DNA of 64,000 nucleotides. It comes from Raphanus sativus (Eukaryota; Streptophyta; Magnoliopsida; Brassicales; Brassicaceae). Position numbers and translations under genes: made by a program. The notes under the pieces are model-generated. The model did not search any database, was not told where the DNA came from, and was given only the letters and a program-made list of their open reading frames with translations. Positions 33,163 to 42,885 of this stretch are shown here, piece by piece. Within the stretch, counting starts at the first letter, position 1. Every line of letters starts with the position of its first letter. The stretch is from positions 30,305,075 through 30,369,074 of the forward strand of contig NC_079514.1 of the NCBI RefSeq assembly GCF_000801105.2. Reading direction: 5' to 3'.

Positions 33163-35276
33163 TTTTTATCCAAAGGTCCAGAGGATTCTCAATAGTGAGA
33201 TATTGATCATTGAGACTTTCAGTAAGGTGATGGCGTATGATTAAGAAAATCGCCTTGTATCTATCTCAAAAGTGAGAAATTTAGATTCAATCACCAAGAT
33301 TTAGATTTCAAGATGATTTTCAACATCTGAATATTTAACATTGCTTTCACGCATCAAGCCATAATTTATATGATTTAATTTATATGATTTAATAATAATT
33401 TAATAAGGCTTCCCCTAAATCATATAATATATTTGCTTTAAGCATTCTAGTATGACAATGATCAATTGATCACTGCATCTAGTGATCCTTTTAATTATAA
33501 TTCATATTTGGATTGATTATGTATATAATTTCATATAGGATTTCCAAGCCCTTTAGAATTTTGAATAAGGATCAATCATTATTTTAAATGAGATCAAGCA
33601 ATATGGATGAAAATTAATCACAATGGTCGAATGATAAATGCATGGCTCAAGAACTAATCGGATGTATGTTCTGTCCTAAGCATTGGACCGAAAATAATAT
33701 GAATGTGATTCTTAATGCATGAGGATATTTGGTTTTCAAAGATCATAAAATAATAACCGATTCCTTCCCCCCTTTACCGGGTAAACCAAGACAAGAAAAT
33801 TTATAATTTTCAGCAAATGTCTAAACCAAATTCAATTATATTTTCAATCAATTGGTTTCAAGGAAGGTTTATATTTTAATAAAAGCAAGCATGCTTAATT
33901 CTTAATAAAACTATATGACAAGAAGATGCATGGAAATGATCAGTTCATGATATGTGAATGATCTAACAATTTACTAATCCATGTTTGATCGGTTTAAACA
34001 GGTTTATAATTTCAATCAAAGCAAACATGCTAAGTTTAGATGAAAACCGATTTGGTCTAATTATATGCAAGCAGTGTGAATCATTTAGATGCAAGCAATA
34101 TGAACCATTTTAATTTATATGGACTATTATCAGGATTGTCAAAGAAATGCAAACATAAATTCAGTCTTAGCAATATGACAATTATGCATGGTCAAGATTA
34201 TGATCAAATGATATGATATGAAATCTATTCAATATGATATGAAATGATATGATATGAAATCTATTCAATATGATATGAAATCTATCAACTTATGTGATCA
34301 ATATTCAATATGATATGAAATCTATTCAAGGTTGGTTCAATTATTTAGCTATCAACCTATATGATCAAATGATATCAACCTATAATTTATTTCATTTGAT
34401 GTCATATTAATGCAAAACAGGATTATAGGTTATAAAATTTAAATGCCTAGTCAAATAAAATCGAAAATGCATTTATAAAAATCGAAATTGCATTTATAAA
34501 ATCATATCAGTTAAAAAAAAATAAAGACAGTCAAAGATATGCAATCAATTGGTTTTAATATTTATTTTATTTTGGTTGACTGAATTAATTTTTTTTTCAG
34601 GGAGGCTGGCCGAAAATGGCACATCAAGGGATTCAAGGTTTTGATCTTTGGGTTTTTGATGGTATTGATAAACGACTTATACAACCTGCTGGAACAGCTG
34701 GTGATGCGAATAAACAATGGTTTGATTATTGGTTTCAATCCTTTAGACAAATCCGGATTTAAGGCCGGATCATATAGGAGAAAGGTAGAGCCTATTAATG
34801 GCTTGCAAACCAGGAAGGGGATTTAGGATTTCACATAACTTTTATAAGATTTCAAAAGTTCTTATAATCAAGATTCATATAGATCTTTATGTTCTTTAAT
34901 AAGTTTTACAGATTTTAGAGATTCAAGATAATATTAGAATCAATATACTTATAGAACTTTTGATTCAAGATTAATATTTTGATAATAATTTTAGAACAAC
35001 AGATTTTAATAAGTTTTTATAGGATTCATATAGATCCAAGATATGAACATATAGTGTTCTTATGAACATGTTCTTAGATATGTTCTTATATTTTGGATTT
35101 TGATTAAAGTTTTGATTAGTTTACCTCTTCTTAACCAGGAATCTGAATGGACCACCTTGAGCAAGATCTTGAGAGCTCACCGGAAAACTTGAATCGCCGG
35201 AGGAGCAAGGCTGAGCGCCGGAGGAGCTGGCCGGTGAAGAAGAACTCCGGTGGAGAGCACACTCGTGCTGATAACG

Positions 35277-35621
35277 TGTTATGAACTGTGTGAAATTGGA
35301 GAGTGAATTATGAGGAATGTTGTGTGTATTTCTCATTAGCCAACACCACATTATATAGTGGTTTGTACAATGGTTTACAAATGCTTTACAAGGAAGTAAA
35401 TCTACACATTAATACTGTTGACTACATTGATGTCATACATGAAGACTTGATCAAGGTGATGATAACGAGGTTGACTGAGTCTTCTAATCTCGGACCGGTT
35501 TGTAGATGAACCGATGTAGACCGGATGTAAACCTCCTTGCACTTCTTCTTGTACTTGTTGGACTTGTCTAGTACTTGGTTAAGTATTTGGTTATGGTCCA
35601 TCCACACAATGATTTATAACA
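35277..35621 (-). repeat. 5' LTR of element 2
   Basis: 345 bp, about six substitutions from the other LTR. The plus-strand sequence TCGTGCTGATAACG adjoins it on the inner side. Confidence 0.88.
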
Positions 35622-35685
35622 AAAAAGAAAATTAGAAAAAAAGAAAAAAGGAAATTGACCATATAATGACCGTTATTTCAATCTC

Positions 35686-35693
35686 TATATAAA
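35686..35693 (+). promoter_or_regulatory. TATA box of HSF-like gene 3
   Basis: TATATAAA, 179-186 bp before the ATG, with GACCGTT just upstream. It remains on the gene side of the LTR insertion. Confidence 0.6.
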
Positions 35694-35871
35694 GATGAGA
35701 TAGCTTTAGAGCTAATCTCATTCAATCACTCACTCGTGAAAATTTCCTTTCTTCTCTCTCTTTTTTCGTTTGATTTATCTCTGAGAGTTAGGTCTGTTGC
35801 TGCCTATTCTTCTTCGTCTTTCGGATTCACCCAAAAAAATAACATCAAATCTAGGGTTTCGATTAAGAAAG

Positions 35872-36306
35872 ATGGTTTGCAAACTACCAGCGGGATCTTC
35901 TTCTTCGTTCTACCTCCAGTTATATCAGATTGTCGACGATCGTTCATCGGATCAGATCATCTCGTGGAGCAAAACCAACAACAACAGTTTCGTTGTTTGG
36001 GACTTGAAGAGGCTTCGCAGGGACATTCTTCTCAAATCTTCCTCTGTATTGTTGGGCAAAAACTTGCCAAAGTTTATGGCAAAGCTTCGTTCTCATGGGT
36101 TCAAAACAGTCTTCAAGGGCCCTGGAGAATTGGAGTTCTCACATGATGATTTTACAAGAGACCCTCTGATGAAGAAGATGATGGCCAAAGCCTTAGCTGA
36201 GAAGATTGAGAGGTTCGATGCTCAAATCAAAACCTTGAAGTGTAGACTCAAAGCCAAGAAAGCTTCCATCAAAGTTGAGACTCTCTTCCAAAACCTGTGT
36301 ATCTGA
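35872..36306 (+). CDS. Truncated HSF-like winged-helix protein, copy 3
   Basis: 144 residues, one exon, starting MVCKLPAGSSSSFYLQLYQ. More divergent than copies 1 and 2 are from each other (VDDRSSDQIISW, RRDILLKSSSVLLGKN, MAKLRSHGFKTV, ELEFSHDDFTRDP, ALAEKIERF). The frame and overall design are kept, which suggests past constraint. The proximal promoter (TATA, GACCGTT) is present, but the G-box module lies beyond a 6.85-kb LTR element inserted about 250 bp before the ATG, so expression may be changed. Followed on the opposite strand by the LepA relic and the polygalacturonase 3' end. Confidence 0.8.
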   Translation: MVCKLPAGSSSSFYLQLYQIVDDRSSDQIISWSKTNNNSFVVWDLKRLRRDILLKSSSVLLGKNLPKFMAKLRSHGFKTVFKGPGELEFSHDDFTRDPLMKKMMAKALAEKIERFDAQIKTLKCRLKAKKASIKVETLFQNLCI

Positions 36307-36639
36307 TTTGATCAACCAAGAAAAAAATCAAGAAAAGGCCTAGAATAGAGTTCGTCAAAAGTAGAGAGAATCTCTTGCAAAAGTTTAAGGATCAAAGTTT
36401 CACATCTCTTCTTGTAATGTTTTTTTTCTAAAAACAATATGATTTGTAATCTCTTGTTTTATGTATAAGAATAGTATTAACCTCTTTACTCCTAACTTCT
36501 AGTAGTCTATTGTGTCATCAATTTGCAAATTCGGATATACTTTAATAAAATCAACCTGTGATTATGTTCTGAAAGAGATGTTTCTTTACTTATTCTATAT
36601 ATTGCCGAGACTTTTGAGTATTTCTTGAAAAGTCTCAGG

Positions 36640-36934
36640 TATCCATTCTTTTCTTCCCTTCTTTCTACTTCTCCACAAGCTTCTTCTTCCCAGTTATCCA
36701 TTCCATAACCTGAGGAAGAACATGACACTAGTAGCACATGGCTTTAACTGAGCTTCCACACGGTCAGATCAGCTGTTGGTTGATCAATCTTGTTAATCAG
36801 GGGTAGAATAGCGAGTTAGCTTCGAATGCTAAGTAAGAGTTAGTCACCGTTTGTGCTTGGACACCCTGAGCTGCATCAACGGCTAAGAGAGCTCCATCAC
36901 GAGGTGAAGATCTCAGAGCTAAAGTTAACATAAC
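36640..36934 (-). pseudogene. Relic of the GUF1/LepA GTPase gene, copy in unit 3
   Basis: Minus-strand broken frames read GYVNFSSEI, then DGALLAVDAAQGVQAQTVTN, SYLAFEAN, LINQQL and, after shifts, HVLPQVMEWI. This follows LepA/GUF1 from the G3 region (GHVDF-like) through VDAAQGVQAQT. It keeps the G3 part that the unit 1 copy lacks, while unit 1 keeps KTGL, so the two copies decayed independently. Confidence 0.7.
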
Positions 36935-37130
36935 CACTTCTTGATTTGGATTTTGAACTGAGTACTAACCAGAGGATCGATCAAGGGTACTCAAAGTAAC
37001 ACAAAAGCGCAACTTTTTATTATTTCTTAAGCAGATCAAAAGAAGAAGAAAAAACATGAATACTGGTGGTTCTATTCCTAACTAGTTCACCAGAAGCAAA
37101 AAAAATAAACTAAGGATGAACTTTAGACAA

Positions 37131-40100
37131 TCAATGTCTTTCAGAATCTAAACAAGCTAGTTTAGGCTTTATTGTACCATAAGACTCTCCTCTAACATTG
37201 ATGCATTCAGAAGGAGGATGTGACGATCGTTTGTGATATTTCTTTCCTTTTCCTTCGTCGTGGTCAAGAATGTTTATATCGTTCATGTATATCTCTCTGC
37301 ATGGAACTGATTTGCTGCATAGGAGTTTCACAAACGGTTTCCTGACAGCTGTTCCATGTATGTGCTTGTACATTATATTCTTGATCTCCACAGCTTCTGT
37401 CTGTGAATATGATTAATTACCAAAAAGTTTCATTATTTTTGTATATAATCTCATCAAAAAACCATGAATCATTAACATATGTATAGCTCATCATATCCCA
37501 GAGTTGACATCTAACAAAAAACGAACACAAAAATATAATATAAATGCGGTAAACTAATATAAGAAAAATCATTTATATGACAAGAAAATAATCTACAAAA
37601 ATATAATATAAATGCGGTAAACTAATATAAGAAAAATCATTTATATGACAAGAAAATAATCTACTTACATGGTTACTGCACTGGGAGTGAGGACAGTAAA
37701 ACTGATCGATGATGATAGGTAGGGTTACAGCATGTAGCTTTATACGTTCAAACAAAATATTTTGAACTAGTCCTCTTCCTCCCTAAATAATTAAAAAAAT
37801 TGGATAATAATATCGTCAAAAATAAAATAGTTCGATAAAATATTGCAACTGATATTGTTTCAATCTTTGATTTTACCTGCCATGTCTTGATTCTAACTCC
37901 ATTATCTGTTTTCCTGAAGATACAGTCTCGAACGATGACGTTTTCCACTGTTTCTTTACTCCCATTTTGACCTAAGCTTCCGATGCTTGTTTAAGCAATA
38001 TAAAATTTGCTATAATTAGTTATAATCTTTGGATTAAGTTTACAATAATCAAAGTTATAATTGATACATGTAAAGTTATAGAGAAGAAATATACCTTATT
38101 CCATGACCCGGACCACACGAGATTCCTGATATGTTAACGTACTTTGAGCCATCACCGATAGATATACAATCATCACCTAAAAATACCAAATTTAACATGT
38201 AACTAAGTTACTAAAGTTAGAGATCGTATTAGATAAATAAGTCTACAAAGATCAACAATGAATCACCTGTATGAATGTTACTATTGTGTACGAAGACATT
38301 CCGAGAACGTTGAATGTGAATGCCATCAGTATTGGGGCTATCACCATCGGCAGTTATGGTGAGTTGCTTAACGAAAATCCATTTAGAATCTTCCAAAGAC
38401 ATTTGAAAGTTTGGACTGTCTTTAACCACAATGTTACTTATATGCACATTACTCGAATGTGATATAACCATACCCTAAAAAAAACAAATCATATAAAATA
38501 GCTTGCAACAACGTATATTTGAGTTTGCAGGTTTTATTGAAACATATATAATTGCATACCCGTGGTCTTCTCTGGCATGCCTATAAATTTAAACAAATTT
38601 ATGAGTTTAGATGAAGATAAAATAACGTTACTAGCTAAGAACAATAGAAAAGCTATAAAATTACAAAAATGAACTTACTTGTTTATACTTTTTGCAATTT
38701 AACGACCACCATTTTGGCCCTTGGCCATCAATCGTACCAGAACCATCGATATAAAGTCCATTAATATGAGCAAATTCGATCCACTGATGACAGTAATCTT
38801 CATTGCATTTCCATTGATATGGAGCATAAGGAGCAGTTAAGTTTCCACTGATCTACAATTATAGAATGTAACTATAATGAAAACTAGATTTCGATCCGCG
38901 CTTTCAAAACATCTGTTTATTTTCTTTTTTAAATTTCTTTTAAAATTGAAAAATAATTGGGAATGCAATATTTTACTATATTTTAATTTATTTTGTAGCA
39001 AACTTAAAATTATCATCTCTCTTTATTATTATTTTAGTAATAAATTATTATGTTTACAGAATTTGGATTGATGTCGCGAAAGGATTTAAAGTGTTATTTC
39101 TCTAATCAATAAATTTTATTATGATGAGAATTTGTTTTTGCTAAAGTTATTTTATATACAATTTTAATTTGTTAATAAACTATTATACTAAGATTTGAAA
39201 AACTATTTACGTGTTTCATTATAATATTAAGATATTTTATGAATGTTTAAAACATATTGAGGAAAAAGCAAAATCTACTAATCATGTGTTTAATGTCGGT
39301 TTATTTTTGTTAATATAAACAAAACATTTGAAATGAACCCGAATTGCACTTAGATCAAAAAAGATCTGGAAATAGAACAAATTTTAGTATCGGCTCGAAT
39401 AGCCCAAAGGAAAAGATATGTCCCGACAAATGTGTAGTCTATGACCAGTAATTTAAAAAAAGAAAACAGACAGGAAAAAAAACAAGTTCTGTATCGATGT
39501 TTCTTTATCAGATGAAGATTTTTCATAGCGAAACTACAAACTGAAGCTAGAGAACTCATGATATTAACGGCCGCATAATCCTTGCGGTGGTAAAGATCAA
39601 AAGCACTGCTTGAAGAGGTGATTCGAGGGTAGCAAATAAAAAAACTACTGAGAAAAACTAAGCATATTATGGGTGTATATATAGTATTAGGTTACTCGAT
39701 GGTTCCTTAGCCGGTCTTGAGATTTTGGAGGCCTGTTGTAATGTCTATGAGAAAAAAATTTCGGGGGCTTAAAAAAAAATTTAGGAGCTTATGTCTCTGT
39801 AATTTTCAAAAATTCCGGGATTTGTTGCAAATGTTTTACTACGCATGACTCAGGACCAACCATGCTGGCTTAGAGTAATGATCAAGTAAAAAAGATTTAA
39901 GGATTTATTATTAGACAATTTACATATATTTATAATATTTACGGTTCGGTTGGAATAAAATATCTTTTATTAAATCTATGATGTAAAGACGAAATATTTG
40001 TTTCTAGTTAATACGTATACTTCACTTGATAGCAAAGTTAAACACTATTATATTGCATTAAACACATAATTTTCTCCACGTGATTTATTAGAACGCTACA

Positions 40101-42398
40101 TCGTTTGTGGTTCGAATATATAGCTTTACGTTAAGGAAGTTCACAGAATCTGTAATTTACATTATACATATATTTTTAGTCTTTTTACAATTGGAAAGCG
40201 TTCGATATAAAATTGTTTAAATAATTAGATATAAGTAAAAAATTAGCATATCATTTTAAAAAGATTTGTTAAACTAATAACAAACTAAGGAATATACCGA
40301 AGGATAGTTAAAAAGCTTTGACTGAAAGAATAAAAAGAATTATAATATATTATTTATAATAAAAAGAATTATAATATATTATTTTATATTTAATATGTAA
40401 AACAGCTCGTTACAATTCTGGAATATACCAATCCAATCAAATTTTTAAAATATCCAAGTTGATTGGCCAAAACAATTAAAATAAGAATATCATTTATTTA
40501 TAATTATCATCGGCTTCTAAAAAGGAACCTATCAAAATTTTGGAATATACTATAAAATGACATTTTCTGCAAATTATTGCTGATTGTATTTTCTTGGAAA
40601 ATATTAATTGGTAACTGATATAAAATTAGTTTAGGGTTTAGGTGTTGATATAAAATTAGTTTAGGGTTTATGTGTTGTATTTTGGGTTTAGGGTTTTAGG
40701 TAATGTATATTAAGGGGGTGTTATTAGATGTTGTAGTTATAAAAAGTTATATAGATATAGATTTTATGATGATTCTGGTGTTATTCAATTAATACTTTTC
40801 AACACTATGTTAAAATCTTGTGTTATTAGTTTGTGAAATTTTAATATGTAGTTAAGAGTTTATAACAAACTAGAGTTATTGGATTCATCATTTTACAAAG
40901 TTAACAAAAGTCTTGTGTTATTCAAAAAAAGAAAAGAATAAAAGACTTTTCATGATTTAAAGTTTGTTGTTATTAGTTTATTGATTTTGAATATTTTTCT
41001 TCATGAAATCTGTCTATCAGAGTATATTGCATATTGAACATGTATTCTCAAATACTTTTTGTAATTTAAAAAAAAAAATTTGTTCCAACCAAAACACGAT
41101 ATTGTAAAAGTACACGACGACATAAACATATAAAGGTTTCTACTCGATCACTAACACACCGTAAATATTGTAACCCAACTAAAATGCCAACTAAAGACCC
41201 AAACCTAATTATAGATGAAGCACTAGAGACTAATGGAAATTGGACACAAAGATTGATCAAAAGAGGAAAAGAAGAAGTTCCAAATTTAATTACTAGCCAT
41301 GAGAAAAATGACCCACTGGTACAATACGAAAGAGAGAGAGAGAGGCAAAGGAAGAAGAAGAATCTGGAGAGGATAATAACAATCAAGAAAAATAATATTA
41401 TAGATAAACTCTATAGAAGTTTACAATTATCCTCGGTTAAAACTCTAATAATCTACGAAACTCTTTAACCAACCTTTTCAAAATAATCAGGACTCTTTTT
41501 TAATTCAAAATATTATTTACTTTTAAAAATCATTAAAACTATTTTAAAATCACAAACCAATAACAGTACTAAAGGTTTAGATTCAGATTTTAGGAATTAG
41601 CACTAACAAACAGATAAAATATTATATTTCATTTAATATCTAGTATATAATATATAAAATATTAATCAAAGTTTGCTAGACAACGTGGGTTGACATTTCC
41701 CATTTCTCAGGAAAGTGGGTTTAGTTTTCTAAGACATTCAAACTTTGATAATCAAAGTGTGGGTCTATAAATAAAGTTGTTACCGAACCCAAATACTATT
41801 GATTGATTTTTTCATACTATGAATTAGGGTTTTAAGTTTACAATGTAAGTACGAACACCGGTATTATTTTGAAACAGTACTCTTTCTTCACTGTTAAATT
41901 TAAATATGCCTATAGTTATATACCAGTTAAATGTTTTGATTGATTTTCTATGTTGTTGATGTAAACTAGGTTTTATAGATCTTAAACAAATATATATGTA
42001 TATAAGTGTTACATACCGAAAAAACGATTTTCTTGGATTTACAAGGACCATGAAACTCAATTGGCTGAAGAAGAAAGGTTCTTCCTTGAGGAATTTCAAT
42101 GGTTGATTTAGATCCAATGAAATTGCACGCATCTTTCCATGCATCAATGAATGCCTAGAAAAAAACATTTTCACAAAAAAGTATTTATATTTTAATCTAG
42201 TTTGTAGATCTTCAATATATTTGATATAATTTATTAAAAAAGAGTAACCTTAGTATCGTCGGCATATCCATTTCCTATTGCTCCATACTCAAAAACATTG
42301 AAAATTGTACTGTTGAGATCAAAAGAAAAATGAGAAGGAATCGTTTGATAATCGTGGAAGAAAGATAAAAGATAGGTTAAAAGCATAAAAAAATCCAT
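37131..42398 (-). CDS. Polygalacturonase (pectin lyase fold, GH28), 9 exons
   Basis: Exons 42249-42398, 42017-42154, 38679-38852, 38560-38580, 38267-38474, 38095-38176, 37877-37985, 37669-37782 and 37131-37400 join in phase with GT-AG borders to 421 residues. GH28 enzymes hydrolyse alpha-1,4-galacturonan in pectin of the cell wall. All four GH28 motifs are there: NTDG (209-212), GDDC (231-234), GHGISIGSLG (from 254) and RIKTWQ (289-294); Asp211, Asp232/233 and His255 are the expected catalytic residues. The N-terminus [17 protein letters not shown] is a signal peptide. Intron 2 is about 3.16 kb and holds transposon DNA; other introns are short. From memory it corresponds to At5g39910. Exo or endo mode cannot be told from this. 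Confidence 0.88.
38853..42016 (-). other. Expanded intron 2 of the polygalacturonase gene
   Basis: A minus-strand Helitron-like 3' end (plus strand CTAGATTTCGATCCGCGC) starts at 38884, only 31 bp before the acceptor. The rest holds a minus-strand 69-codon frame from ATG 39559 with no recognised family, repeats of TTTAGGGTTTA near 40620-40700, and a GGGGGTGTTATTAGATG segment at 40715 like the ends of Harbinger- or hAT-type elements. The Helitron 5' end was not found. Confidence 0.5.
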
Positions 42399-42885
42399 TT
42401 TCTTCTGTGAAACTAGAACAAGAAAAATGGAAGTATTTATAACATACTTAAACTTGAATTAGGTTTGTTACAAAATCTTCATGTAAGATTTTGTTTTTTC
42501 GTTCAAATATTATGATCTTATTTGATTATAATAAAATTTTGTTTTTCAGATTTTTATATAACAACAAAAAGGTATCCAGTTTTATTCCAGCATATAATCT
42601 AACGGTGGGAATCCGAGGTCGTGGAAACAGAAGCGGACCGGACCGCAAACAGAAGATGAAAATTGATTTTTCTTTACCTTAACCATCACCACACCGCCAA
42701 AAAAAAAACATTTATAATATTTTTTAAACGCTGTCGTTTGCAGCTTAAGAAGAAACGACGTAGTTCTGAAATCTTTATCATCGTCCTCATCATCATTGTT
42801 GCAAACTTGCAATTGAAGGGCGGCTTTAACGGGTAGTTTCTTCTGGGTTTACTCAACGCTCAAATCGACAGATTACGAGCAAGTA
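42399..42885. promoter_or_regulatory. Bidirectional intergenic region of 487 bp
   Basis: Separates the divergent polygalacturonase and FAD-protein genes, so both promoters must lie here. A TATA-like TATTTATAAC on the minus side is near 42430. No further gene is visible; from memory At5g39920 and At5g39930 occupy this interval in Arabidopsis and are missing here. Confidence 0.5.

Larger units (their letters stand above)
28773..35621 (-). mobile_element. Complete Copia-type LTR retrotransposon 2, coding region decayed
   Basis: 345-bp direct repeats (28773-29117 and 35277-35621) differ at about six positions (near 1.7%), start TGTTATGAACT and end TTTATAACA, and have AAAAA on both sides, a plausible but low-complexity 5-bp duplication. 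As in element 1, in minus orientation the purine tract AAGGGGGAG precedes the 3' LTR and CGTTATCAGCACGAG follows the 5' LTR. The first 150 bp inside the 3' end match element 1, but the LTR bodies differ, so they are sister families. Gag relics are visible; pol is decayed. The leader (33.2-35.2 kb) is AT-rich with GATATGAAATCTATTCAATAT repeats near 34.2-34.3 kb. Confidence 0.88.
28201..37400. repeat. Tandem unit 3 of the HSF-like cluster, split by an LTR element
   Basis: Without the LTR element (28773-35621) the order is upstream module, HSF-like gene 3, LepA relic and polygalacturonase 3' end, as in unit 1. Because the whole polygalacturonase gene is here, unit 3 is probably nearest to the ancestral arrangement on its right side. 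Confidence 0.7.

Noticed and set aside
40600..40720. TTTAGGG-like stretch considered as interstitial telomere repeat
   Set aside because: Only irregular TTTAGGGTTTA copies within a duplicated 30-bp segment; not a tandem telomere array.
41066..41468. Overlapping frames on both strands in polygalacturonase intron 2
   Set aside because: Low complexity and intronic; no homologous pattern seen.
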